Source: an uncultured Christensenellaceae bacterium (GTDB lineage Bacteria > Bacillota > Clostridia > Christensenellales > Pumilibacteraceae). From it: DNA of 59,529 bases. Made by a program: the position numbers and the translations under genes. Below, piece by piece: positions 1 through 7,456 of this stretch. The notes below the pieces were generated by a model. The model saw only the letters and a list, made by a program, of their open reading frames with translations. It had not been told where the DNA came from and did not search any database. The stretch covers positions 1 through 59,529 of the forward strand of contig CAJULE010000008.1 in NCBI GenBank assembly GCA_910587445.1. Direction: 5' to 3'. How positions within the stretch are numbered: the first letter of the stretch is position 1; every line of letters begins with the position of its first letter.

Positions 1-1
1 A

Positions 2-46
2 AAAGAACTGTATGCCATAAAATGGAGTTATGAGTTTACGCAGTAG
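2..46 (+). CDS. 3' end of an upstream gene (partial)
   Basis: An open frame enters from the window edge and ends KELYAIKWSYEFTQ before TAG at 44-46. The composition is protein-like and a terminator follows at 97-133, which fits the end of a transcription unit. Fourteen residues are too few to assign a family. A recombinase tail is possible but cannot be shown. Confidence 0.35.
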   Translation, partial: KELYAIKWSYEFTQ

Positions 47-87
47 GTTAAGCCTTAAAGGGGTTTATTCTACGTTTTACGTAAACT
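33..87. repeat. Inverted AGTTTACG / CGTAAACT pair; right arm resembles a Xer half-site
   Basis: AGTTTACG at 33-40 is repeated inverted as CGTAAACT at 80-87. The right arm extended to 77-87 (TTACGTAAACT) matches 10 of 11 bases of the XerD half of the Bacillota dif consensus as I recall it. The expected XerC half (60-70) does not match. It could be an attachment-site remnant, an operator or chance. Confidence 0.25.
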
Positions 88-96
88 TTTTATTTT

Positions 97-133
97 GCCC
101 CGATAGCGTTTAGCCGCGCTGTCGGGGCTTTTT
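97..133 (+). terminator. Rho-independent terminator
   Basis: An 11-bp stem pairs GCCCCGATAGC (97-107) with GCTGTCGGGGC (118-128) through one G-U wobble, followed by TTTTT (129-133). It separates the gene entering from the left edge from the element genes starting at 201. Confidence 0.85.
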
Positions 134-200
134 CTATATACGGCGAAAACTGCCGATAGCGATTTTTCAAAACAAAAATCAAAATCGGAGGGTTTTCAAA

Positions 201-599
201 ATGCAAAAAATCAAATACGAATTTGCGGACGGCACAACAAGCGAAATCGAGGTTACGGACGAATTATACGCTCTGCACTTGGAATTAGTACAACAAGAAA
301 AGCGCAACCATTGGAAAGAAACACGGCGGCATATATCATTAAACTATCTGACCGAAAACGGAATAGATTTTGAGGACAAAGCCGCCGATTCTCTTTCCGC
401 ATACCTACGGCGCGAGGACGACGAACGCATACATACCGCAATAACAAAACTATTGCCCGAACAGCAAGCACTAATCAAAAAAATATTTTACGAGGGCAAG
501 ACAATTACGGAAATAGCAAAAGCGGAAAATGTCGGCAAGTCTGCTATTGCCAACCGCTTAACGCGAATTTACATAAAAATCAAAAAATTTTTGAATTAG
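201..599 (+). CDS. Sigma-70 region 4-like small regulator
   Basis: A 132-residue protein with GGAGG (187-191) nine bases before ATG. The C-terminal half (about residues 75-132) reads as a region 4 helix-turn-helix: a LLPEQQALIKKIFYEGKTI stretch, then TEIAKAENVGKSAIANRLTR and a basic helix. The first 70 residues are charged and lack a recognisable region 2, so this is not a full sigma factor. Similar proteins in Bacillota mobile elements act as transcription activators or ArpU/late-gene-type regulators. As the first gene of the element's operon it is a good candidate for controlling its expression. The HTH call is firm; the role is inference. Confidence 0.7.
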   Translation: MQKIKYEFADGTTSEIEVTDELYALHLELVQQEKRNHWKETRRHISLNYLTENGIDFEDKAADSLSAYLRREDDERIHTAITKLLPEQQALIKKIFYEGKTITEIAKAENVGKSAIANRLTRIYIKIKKFLN

Positions 600-677
600 A
601 CCGTGAACTTTCGCCGTTCCCGTGCTTATAAGTAGAGGCGCAAAAAACCGCCTACTACTGAACGGGAGCGTGAAAAA

Positions 678-914
678 GTGAAAATCAGAAAAGAGTTACT
701 GCAAGCCTTTTTAGACAAGTACGGCATAACTGCGGCAATACTTGCGCGGGAAATGCACACCGACGAACAAGAGATTAAAACGCTGTTAGACGGCGGCGCG
801 GTAAACGAGGCAACGGCGCGAAAATTCATTTATTATTTTGGCGCGGACGAGGCTGTGAAAATGATAGACTGGGCGGCTATGGGCAAAGAAATACCGAATA
901 TCGGCAAGGGGTAA
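678..914 (+). CDS. Small hypothetical protein, possible HTH
   Basis: A 78-residue protein starting at GTG (678), chosen because GGGAG lies upstream at a suitable distance and no in-frame ATG fits better. Residues about 12-35 (KYGITAAILAREMHTDEQEI) look like an Xre/Cro-type or sigma-like helix-turn-helix, followed by an acidic helix. It sits between the sigma-like gene and a 78-residue gene three bases downstream, so it is probably an early regulatory gene. A DNA-binding role is plausible but not shown. Confidence 0.6.
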   Translation: MKIRKELLQAFLDKYGITAAILAREMHTDEQEIKTLLDGGAVNEATARKFIYYFGADEAVKMIDWAAMGKEIPNIGKG

Positions 915-916
915 AA

Positions 917-1153
917 ATGGCGAACGAAACTTTTGTGAAAGTCGCGTATATCGGCTTACAAAAACAAGACGGCTCTTTAATGCTGAACGTGCCTTTATAC
1001 GTTAAAGCAAGTGAGTTGCAAAAAAGTGGTATGACGGAAACACATGAAAAAACGATTAGCCGAATAACCGAAATAATGATAAAGCGGTATGAAAAGCAAT
1101 TGACGGACTACTTTTTGAGCCTCAAAGAAAACTCAAAAAAGGAGGAACTATGA
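917..1153 (+). CDS. Small hypothetical protein
   Basis: A 78-residue protein with no signal peptide or membrane segment. The first half is predicted beta-rich (KVAYIGLQKQDGSLMLNVPLY) and the second half is a charged helix ending KKEEL. Its stop codon overlaps the ATG of the next gene (ATGA at 1150-1153), indicating translational coupling to the first membrane-anchored protein. I do not recognise the family. It has no hydrophobic span, so it does not look like a filamentous-phage coat protein. Confidence 0.6.
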   Translation: MANETFVKVAYIGLQKQDGSLMLNVPLYVKASELQKSGMTETHEKTISRITEIMIKRYEKQLTDYFLSLKENSKKEEL

Positions 1154-2457
1154 AACTAATCAAGACGATAGCGAACTGCTGTTTAGTGTTCATAACCGTA
1201 ATAGCCGTTTGCGTTATTATCGCGTTCGTTTACTATCACTATTTTGTGAAAGATACGACAATCGGCGTGAACAATATCAATGACCAACTCGCCGTTGACA
1301 TTAAAAAAGACGACGAACTGACGGACGAGGAAAAAGACATTTTCGAGGAACGGTGGTTTATGGAAGCAAACTACTATTCCAACGACAAGAACAACGGCGT
1401 ACAACTGCAAGAATTAAAGTACAACTATTTCACGGGCTACAACCTAACGCAAGACCAGTACCGCTCAACGGGTATGCAATTTTTAGGCGATTTCAGAACG
1501 TACACGCAAGAGGTACACAAGGAAAGCGAGGCAAACGAGCGCGTACTCTCTGAATTTTACTATTACGATACGACAAACGGCATAAATTGGAGCGGTTTCA
1601 AAGGTCAATACGGGAGCGTTTCAACGGTGCTAAATCGTAACCAGCAATTCATTATCAAGATAGACAACCGCCCGTTTTCAATTCAGTTAGACGGCAAATA
1701 CGACACATACGGCAGACTGTGGGGCTTTTTATGGACGGTCAAACAAAGCACAACGTACTTCGATTACGACGACGTGTTCGACGCGGTTTTCTCGGCTATC
1801 AAGTCAAACGATAAAGGCTACGGCGACTACTACATTACGCTTGATTTATCGCAATACTTTTCTATCAGAGAATACGACGGCACGAGCGGCAAATTCAAGG
1901 CGGACGACGTAACCGACATAATAAAAAATTACGCCGTGCTTAAATTCCACTATGACGAGAACGGAGCGCGTAACAGTACGCAAAGCATTTTCGGCTCTAT
2001 CGAGTGCAACCCGAAATACGACACCAGCGACGAACAAATAGACACTACCTACTGGCAAGAACGAATGACTTACACGCTGACCGACACAAGCAAGTTGAAC
2101 GGCGCGGAATTGTTTACTTACCGTTACAGCGAAATATACGACGGCTACTTTGTTTCGCTCTCTATGGACGGCAAAAAGTTGTTTGCAGATATGCCGCGCG
2201 CAAAAGTCAATGTAACGCTGGACTTACAGTCCGAATATTTGGCGGGTAAAGAAATCAAGGTTGTAGGTCTTGACTATAACGCTTTCGACGGGCTGGAAAT
2301 CGACACGCTGACTATCAAAGGCAACGCACGAACATTTTACTTGCTGGAAAAATCGCTGAACGATACGCAGTTAAAAACATTAAAACATAGTCGCGGTATT
2401 GTGCTGGACGGAACGGCTAACGCAATCAACAACGAATACAACGAGGTGCTTATATGA
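1150..2457 (+). CDS. N-terminally anchored extracytoplasmic protein (435 aa), possible virion or surface protein
   Basis: GGAGG at 1141-1145 precedes ATG 1150. Residues about 5-33 form one strong membrane helix (LVFITVIAVCVIIAFVYYHY), and the remaining 400 residues are hydrophilic and aromatic-rich with many Asp, Tyr and Asn, typical of a folded extracellular domain. There is no lipobox and no LPXTG signal. It overlaps both neighbours by ATGA, forming a unit with the 175- and 724-residue anchored proteins. Three single-span proteins upstream of a Zot-like ATPase are compatible with assembly or minor coat proteins of an extruded virion, but no sequence family was recognised. Confidence 0.65.
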   Translation: MKLIKTIANCCLVFITVIAVCVIIAFVYYHYFVKDTTIGVNNINDQLAVDIKKDDELTDEEKDIFEERWFMEANYYSNDKNNGVQLQELKYNYFTGYNLTQDQYRSTGMQFLGDFRTYTQEVHKESEANERVLSEFYYYDTTNGINWSGFKGQYGSVSTVLNRNQQFIIKIDNRPFSIQLDGKYDTYGRLWGFLWTVKQSTTYFDYDDVFDAVFSAIKSNDKGYGDYYITLDLSQYFSIREYDGTSGKFKADDVTDIIKNYAVLKFHYDENGARNSTQSIFGSIECNPKYDTSDEQIDTTYWQERMTYTLTDTSKLNGAELFTYRYSEIYDGYFVSLSMDGKKLFADMPRAKVNVTLDLQSEYLAGKEIKVVGLDYNAFDGLEIDTLTIKGNARTFYLLEKSLNDTQLKTLKHSRGIVLDGTANAINNEYNEVLI

Positions 2458-2981
2458 AAAAAATCATAGGTATGGTTATTCTCTACTTGCTGGCGTTCGT
2501 CATAATCGTTGCCGCCGTTTTCTGCGGGATTCGGTTGTATAAAGAAATCAAGGCTGAAAGTTATATAAACGGCTCAATAGATATTAGCAACCGATTCACG
2601 CAAGAAAGTTTTAACTATTCGTCTACGAGCGCGGTATTCTATCACGATTTATACGACGACACCGACACATACGCATTTGAAAAAGATTTGCTCAAAGTCG
2701 AGAATTTTGACGGCAAGAAAAAGACCTATCAGGTTATACTCAACGATTACGTTTTGCTGAATACGGAAATAAACGCCGGCTCTGTGTTCGCAACTGTAAA
2801 TATGGACTTTTACGACACGAACGGGAACGTAATCAACAGCGCGGTTATGAAATTGTCGGTCAAGTTTTTGAGCAACAAAACGACTTTAACGCTTGCGACG
2901 ACGGGTAAAGAAAACGCAAGTTTTCTCGAACAGTATTTTGCGGACAACGGCATACGCCTACGCATTATAGAAATTTTATAA
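2454..2981 (+). CDS. N-terminally anchored extracytoplasmic protein (175 aa)
   Basis: The start overlaps the preceding stop (ATGA). Residues 3-27 are a hydrophobic helix (GMVILYLLAFVIIVAAVFCG), followed by about 145 residues with alternating strands rich in Tyr, Asp and Thr. The layout, a single N-terminal span plus an external domain, is the same as in the flanking 435- and 724-residue proteins, so the three are probably exported together. No family recognised. The gap to the next gene is ten bases and contains its ribosome binding site. Confidence 0.65.
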   Translation: MKKIIGMVILYLLAFVIIVAAVFCGIRLYKEIKAESYINGSIDISNRFTQESFNYSSTSAVFYHDLYDDTDTYAFEKDLLKVENFDGKKKTYQVILNDYVLLNTEINAGSVFATVNMDFYDTNGNVINSAVMKLSVKFLSNKTTLTLATTGKENASFLEQYFADNGIRLRIIEIL

Positions 2982-2991
2982 GGAGCGAACA

Positions 2992-5166
2992 ATGTCAACA
3001 ACGAAAAAAGTATTAACAATCATATTCAGTATTCTCATAATCGGCGTTTTCGCGTTCCTACTTACTTGGGGCATTATAAATTGGTCGAAGGTCAAGGACG
3101 GAATGGCGGGCAACGGTCTATATACGCAAGAGGACGTGCAAAAATCTTACGAGGACGGCTATTCCACCGCTCTCAAAGACAAGGACGAATACGACAAACT
3201 AATCAACAGTTACCGCGACACGATAACCACGCAGAACGATTTAATATCGCAGTATACGAGTGAGGCAACCGCCCTCAACAATTCCATAAAGGACTATCAA
3301 GGGCAAGTCGCTACGTTGAACGAACAACGCGCCGCTCTGGAAACGCAAATCGAAACGCTGAACACAATCAAGGCAAGCAACGAAACAACGATTACCGAAC
3401 TGAACGGGCAAATTGCCGAACTGTCAACGCAGATACTTACGCTGCAAGGCAATAAGGACGAGAACGAACGGCAAATCGTCGCGCTTACGGAGCAATTAAC
3501 GAACTTGCAAAATCTCAATACGCAGTTACAAGAAAACAACGCGCTGAACACGCGCACCATAAACGGGCTGAACGCGCAAATTGCAAGTTTGAACAATCAG
3601 ATTGCCGATTTGACATTGCAAACGCAAAACAATTCTTCGGTGGTCAATGCTCTGAACGCTAAAATTGCGGAACTGCAAAAGTCCGTGAGTTATTACGAAC
3701 AGTATCTGTCTACATTGGAAAGCGGCGAGCAAGTCGTTGCCACGTTCGAGTTTGACGGGAGCGTTTACAACATACAAGTAGTAAACAAGAACAGTCTTTT
3801 GACGGTTGCAACGCCGCCCTCTACGGCTTACGTTATATTCAACGGCTGGACGGTTGACGGCGAGCCTATCGACCTTGCCACTTACCGCATAACGGCGAAC
3901 ACAAAAATAGTTGCCGACGTAACGCATAAATACGAGGTCAATTTTATGGTAGACGGCGAAAACTACCACAACGAAATCGTACTGAAAAACGCAAAAGTAA
4001 CGCCGCCCGCCGCGCCTACGAAAAACGGCTATGTTTTCGAGGGCTGGACGATAGACGGCAATTCGGTTGTAAATCTTAACGCTTACACCGTAACGCAGAA
4101 CGTAACGTTTACTGCGAAATTCACAAAGCAGTATTCCGTCGTATTCAAGTACGAGGACACCACGCTGAAAAACGAAACCGTAAAAAGCGGCAACTATGCA
4201 ACCGCTCCGACGGCAACAAGCACGGCGTATAAAGTGTTTAACGGCTGGAAAGTAAACGGCGTTGCGGTCAATGTTAGCGAATACCGCATAACAAGCGATA
4301 CCGTATTTGTCGCAGATATAACGTACAAGTACGACGTGAAATTCATAGCGGACGGCAAAACGCATAATACGCAGATTATCGAGCGCAACGGCAAGCCCAC
4401 CGTACCCGCCGCGCCCACAAAGCCGAATTATGTATTTGTCGGCTGGTCTATCGACGGAACGAACACCGTCAACGTAAGCAATTACACCGTTACCGAAAAC
4501 GTAACATTTACGGCGGTATTCCGCGTTGACAAATTCACGGTTACGTTCAAAAACGGCAATACGACGGTAGCAACGCAAGAGGTGCAAAACGGCGGCTATG
4601 CAACTATGCCTACGTTCAACAGCGATACGTTTGTGGGCTGGACGGTTGACGGAAAAACGGTTGTAAATCTTTCAACATACAAGATAACCGCAAACACGAC
4701 TTTCACGGCAAAATTCGGAACTTGGACGCGCTTGGGCGACGATATGCTTTACGTTTACGGCGACAGCACTATGAATAGCGTTGACATAGCGGTTAGCGGT
4801 CTGAAAGCGGGCGACAAAATCAAGATTACGGCGAACTATATCAAGGCGAATATACGCGACGACGGAAACAACAGTTTTTGGTATAACTCGCCCGACGGTA
4901 ACAGTTGCTACGGCTACGAATACGGCTATGACGGACAATGGCAACAACTGCAATACGAGGGCGACGGCGGCAACGCTGGCGACAAAGAATTGACAAGCCT
5001 TGCGCCGTTCTCGGCAACGCTCGGACTTGTGGACTACGGAACGGAAAACACATTTACCATAACAATATCTTGCAAACGCGACGGCTATCTGACTATTGAG
5101 TGGTCGGACAATGCGGGTTTCTATATCGAGATGATGACAATGTGGGAATTGTACGTTATGAGATAA
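2992..5166 (+). CDS. Anchored coiled-coil spike with five InlB B-repeats; candidate receptor-binding protein
   Basis: A 724-residue protein with domains in order. Residues about 5-27 are a membrane helix. Residues about 75-245 are an uninterrupted heptad-rich coiled coil (repeated LNxQIAxL-type units). Five InlB/Listeria-Bacteroides B-repeats of about 65 residues follow (about 245-575), each with GW, a TVDG/TIDG turn and a closing TFTAKF-like strand. The C-terminal 150 residues form a Tyr/Gly-rich domain opening at TWTRLGDDM that resembles an all-beta binding domain. A stalk plus beta head fits an adhesin or a phage receptor-binding protein. The position in the element favours a virion or conjugation-surface role. 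Repeat calls are clear; the role is inference. Confidence 0.75.
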   Translation: MSTTKKVLTIIFSILIIGVFAFLLTWGIINWSKVKDGMAGNGLYTQEDVQKSYEDGYSTALKDKDEYDKLINSYRDTITTQNDLISQYTSEATALNNSIKDYQGQVATLNEQRAALETQIETLNTIKASNETTITELNGQIAELSTQILTLQGNKDENERQIVALTEQLTNLQNLNTQLQENNALNTRTINGLNAQIASLNNQIADLTLQTQNNSSVVNALNAKIAELQKSVSYYEQYLSTLESGEQVVATFEFDGSVYNIQVVNKNSLLTVATPPSTAYVIFNGWTVDGEPIDLATYRITANTKIVADVTHKYEVNFMVDGENYHNEIVLKNAKVTPPAAPTKNGYVFEGWTIDGNSVVNLNAYTVTQNVTFTAKFTKQYSVVFKYEDTTLKNETVKSGNYATAPTATSTAYKVFNGWKVNGVAVNVSEYRITSDTVFVADITYKYDVKFIADGKTHNTQIIERNGKPTVPAAPTKPNYVFVGWSIDGTNTVNVSNYTVTENVTFTAVFRVDKFTVTFKNGNTTVATQEVQNGGYATMPTFNSDTFVGWTVDGKTVVNLSTYKITANTTFTAKFGTWTRLGDDMLYVYGDSTMNSVDIAVSGLKAGDKIKITANYIKANIRDDGNNSFWYNSPDGNSCYGYEYGYDGQWQQLQYEGDGGNAGDKELTSLAPFSATLGLVDYGTENTFTITISCKRDGYLTIEWSDNAGFYIEMMTMWELYVMR

Positions 5167-5295
5167 ACAAAGGCAAATTACAACTTAATTATAACGCTTG
5201 GGGTAAGCGCAAAAAGCCCCACCATTAGCCGCTTGAAATTACGGTGCGCAACGTGATTTGCGGCGGCTGAAAAATAAACCTCAAAAGGAGCAAAA

Positions 5296-5655
5296 ATGGA
5301 AAACTTAAACAAGGTAGTCAAGGAAATCAAGATTGTGGCAAAGCCCTCGAAACGCGGCGGCAAAAATCATTTTGTGCGCGTCGAACTCATTAACGGGCGT
5401 TCGGCTGACGTGTGGTGCGATAAAGAGGTCGTCGAACTCATTCAGACTTGCACGGAGTTGGGCGTTGAGCCGTTCAAGAGTTTTACTCTCGAAAAACGTA
5501 CCAGCGAAAAGAACGGCGCGGAATATATAGCGGTTGTACTCAAAATGTTCAATGACGACGAATACTTTTACTTTCTGCCCCGCGCAACAAATACCATTGT
5601 GGAATTGTTACTCGCAAAAGCCGCAAAGGACGAAACGCCCGCGAAAAAGGCGTAA
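5296..5655 (+). CDS. Small hypothetical protein, candidate ssDNA-binding protein
   Basis: A 119-residue protein with AAAAGGAG upstream of ATG 5296. It begins with short strands and a basic loop (KPSKRGGKNHFVRVEL), has a two-helix middle, and ends in an acidic FNDDEYFYF strand followed by a Lys/Ala tail. Size, basic N-terminus and presence in a Rep-encoding ssDNA-type element suggest an ssDNA-binding protein comparable in position to filamentous-phage gpV, but no OB-fold signature can be proven by eye. It starts a gene group (5296 to 7344) separated from the anchored proteins by a 129-bp gap with no clear promoter or terminator. Confidence 0.55.
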   Translation: MENLNKVVKEIKIVAKPSKRGGKNHFVRVELINGRSADVWCDKEVVELIQTCTELGVEPFKSFTLEKRTSEKNGAEYIAVVLKMFNDDEYFYFLPRATNTIVELLLAKAAKDETPAKKA

Positions 5656-5658
5656 TCT

Positions 5659-6090
5659 ATGGCAAATCCGAAAATACCGAAAGGCTATCAAGGAACTTAC
5701 GCCCGCGCCGCCGACGGTTCGGCAACTCTTATTATGGTGTCGCGTTCAGATAGCATAACGGACAATACCGACAAAAAGGAGCAAAAGCCTATGGCAAATA
5801 ATCAACCCACGCAACAGCAAATGAATATGACGGACGAACAGCCGCAAGCCCGTTATACGCCTTATACTACCGAACAGAAAAAGGAATACGCAAAGCAGTT
5901 TACCAAACGTGAAATTGCCTCGTACCGCAAAGGACAGCAAAGCGCATACGCGCATATGGGTAATATCGGCAAGCGCAATTCGTTTTTCATTTACAACAAT
6001 CTGAAAAACGACGAGGCGGCAACGCCACCGCCCGCGCCGCCCGCCGACAGTAAACCCAAAGGCAACCGCCGCAATACGGGCAATAAATAA
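5659..6090 (+). CDS. Hydrophilic Gln/Pro-rich hypothetical protein
   Basis: A 143-residue, highly hydrophilic protein three bases after the previous stop. The middle is rich in Gln, Asn and Thr and the C-terminus is a proline run (TPPPAPPADSKPKGNRR), indicating disorder. Two starts are possible: ATG 5659, and an in-frame ATG 5791 (MANNQP) with the better AAGGAG site, giving 99 residues. Both begin with MAN, so a dual start cannot be excluded. No family recognised; it may be a flexible scaffold or nucleic-acid-associated protein. Confidence 0.55.
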   Translation: MANPKIPKGYQGTYARAADGSATLIMVSRSDSITDNTDKKEQKPMANNQPTQQQMNMTDEQPQARYTPYTTEQKKEYAKQFTKREIASYRKGQQSAYAHMGNIGKRNSFFIYNNLKNDEAATPPPAPPADSKPKGNRRNTGNK

Positions 6091-6151
6091 CTAAATCTTA
6101 CGAGGGAGCGGGCGTTTGTCCGTTCCCTTGTTTCTTTTTGCGGGGGTGCTT

Positions 6152-7027
6152 ATGGAAAACAAAACGTATTATTTAACTTATGTTGTCGGAGAGCGCGGCG
6201 TAGGTAAAACAACCTTATTAGCGCATTTTGCAACCGAATATATGATACCGCCGCGCGCGATCACCGACCTATCTATATGCAAGCAAGAAATACAGCGGCT
6301 GCGGGCTGGCGGCTGGGAAAACTTATCTCTCGCGCCGCACGTTCAACACCTTGTGTATGTCGTTGACGATACTTTCATATCTCGCGGTATGGGGTATAAG
6401 CCACGCATATCTATGGAATTGCAATTTGAAAAAATCGGGCTATACGACGGCGTTCACGAGGTTGACTATTTATTGCCGTATGCGAAAATCTTTTTGCCCG
6501 AAATTCAAAGCAAGTTAGACAGTAGAAAATCAATGACTGCGGAACGGGTTGCGGACTACTTTCTGCGTTACATTGAACGGCAACGAAAAGTCGGTGTGCA
6601 AATGTGGGCTGACACGCAAATAGACGACAGCGCGGACAAACGCTTTCGTTCGCTTTCCGATAAGCTCATAGAGGTGCAAAACAAGCGCGATTATTACGAC
6701 CTACACGGACGGCTTATAAAGACCGTATGGAACTGCTACGAGTTTTCGGGCGTTCGTCAATACGCCCGCTATAAAGACAGCGGAAACGCGAAAATAGCCG
6801 TCAAAACGGCATACACGCACTACGGCAATATATACAACTGCGTTGACAGTTACAGCGGCAAAGAATACTTTTATTATGGTATGACGGGCAACTACCATAC
6901 AACGCCCGCCACGCTCACGGGCAACGACAAGGCGGCTATGCTGGCACGGTGCAAGCGTTACCCGCTTTTCAATCCGAGCGAACAAAAAAACAATATCGGC
7001 GAGGTTACGGAACTATGGAAAAATTAG
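6152..7027 (+). CDS. Zot/FtsK-HerA-like ATPase (assembly, extrusion or packaging motor)
   Basis: A 291-residue protein; ATG 6152 is preferred because the upstream in-frame ATG would add a non-conserved hydrophobic stretch before the Walker A. Walker A is GERGVGKTT (13-21), and Walker B is LVYVVDD (67-73) after a hydrophobic strand. A later conserved block pairs ERQRKVGVQ with a sensor-like Thr-Gln (WADTQIDD, 155-156) and an Arg-rich DKRFRSL motif. This order is typical of pI/Zot proteins of filamentous phages and of small FtsK/HerA-type motors. Zot proteins usually have a membrane span after the ATPase domain; none is visible here, so a packaging or DNA-transfer ATPase is the main alternative. 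It overlaps the next gene by 13 bases. Confidence 0.7.
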   Translation: MENKTYYLTYVVGERGVGKTTLLAHFATEYMIPPRAITDLSICKQEIQRLRAGGWENLSLAPHVQHLVYVVDDTFISRGMGYKPRISMELQFEKIGLYDGVHEVDYLLPYAKIFLPEIQSKLDSRKSMTAERVADYFLRYIERQRKVGVQMWADTQIDDSADKRFRSLSDKLIEVQNKRDYYDLHGRLIKTVWNCYEFSGVRQYARYKDSGNAKIAVKTAYTHYGNIYNCVDSYSGKEYFYYGMTGNYHTTPATLTGNDKAAMLARCKRYPLFNPSEQKNNIGEVTELWKN

Positions 7028-7344
7028 ATTTTACCGAACTACACAAGGAAAAATTAGCGGTCATATTCGAGAATATAGACATACTCACGGCTATGAAAGA
7101 AAGCGACACACAACTGCCGCCGCGCTTTTTCCGTGAAATAATCGACGACACCGTTTTGGACTATAAGGCGAAAATGGTCATTCTCAATAAGAATACCAAA
7201 TTCGTAACAAAGGAACTTATGAAAGACTTTAAGTTACTGCGGCGCGAACAGCGCAAACGGCAAGCGGAACAACGGAAACAACGCAAGCGCGAAACGCTTA
7301 TTTACGTTGCGCCCGCCGCGCTTATTAACCCGCCGCAACAATAA
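7015..7344 (+). CDS. Small basic hypothetical protein
   Basis: A 109-residue protein whose start overlaps the end of the ATPase gene. The N-terminal 75 residues are mixed helix, and a strongly basic helix follows (LLRREQRKRQAEQRKQRKRE, about 76-96) before a short hydrophobic tail. Such a basic arm suggests nucleic-acid binding or interaction with the adjacent ATPase. It is the last gene before the replication origin, so its transcript runs into the 7352-7379 hairpin. Family unknown. Confidence 0.55.
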   Translation: MEKLDFTELHKEKLAVIFENIDILTAMKESDTQLPPRFFREIIDDTVLDYKAKMVILNKNTKFVTKELMKDFKLLRREQRKRQAEQRKQRKRETLIYVAPAALINPPQQ

Positions 7345-7351
7345 CGGCAAA

Positions 7352-7379
7352 CACACGGGCGGCGACAGCCGCCCGTGTG
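7352..7379. repeat. Perfect hairpin abutting the CRESS origin
   Basis: CACACGGGCGGC (7352-7363) pairs perfectly with GCCGCCCGTGTG (7368-7379) around a GACA loop. No T-run follows, so it is not a standard terminator. Bases 7375-7378 (GTGT) can alternatively pair with ACAC at 7405-7408, extending the neighbouring origin stem; the two structures are therefore partly exclusive. It may be an auxiliary Rep or host-factor site. Confidence 0.8.
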
Positions 7380-7404
7380 CAGTAGGCTTACTATTACCCT
7401 ACTG
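7380..7404 (+). other. CRESS-type rolling-circle origin stem-loop with nonanucleotide TACTATTAC
   Basis: A perfect 7-bp stem pairs CAGTAGG (7380-7386) with CCTACTG (7398-7404) around an 11-nt loop. The loop carries TACTATTAC (7389-7397), which fits the circovirus/geminivirus consensus NANTATTAC. In those viruses Rep nicks between positions 7 and 8, here after T7395. Skipping the bulged G7379, the stem extends by GTGT/ACAC. It lies 53 bp upstream of the rep start, as expected for a cis-acting double-strand origin. Confidence 0.85.
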
Positions 7405-7409
7405 ACACT

Positions 7410-7423
7410 GCGTCGCGCGTCGC
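7410..7423 (+). repeat. Tandem iterons next to the origin
   Basis: GCGTCGC occurs twice in direct tandem (7410-7416 and 7417-7423), starting six bases after the 7-bp origin stem. CRESS-DNA virus Reps bind short tandem repeats in just this position (for example beside the circovirus stem-loop). Iteron identity is inferred from placement. Confidence 0.7.
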
Positions 7424-7456
7424 AAGATTTTATTACTTTTCAAAGGTGGTTACGCT

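Noticed and set aside
917..1153. Filamentous-phage major coat protein
   Set aside because: The size fits, but there is no signal peptide or hydrophobic span; no other small hydrophobic frame was found in the element.
6152..7027. Zonula occludens toxin activity
   Set aside because: Only the ATPase fold and motifs are shared; the toxin peptide and membrane segment of the Vibrio protein are absent.
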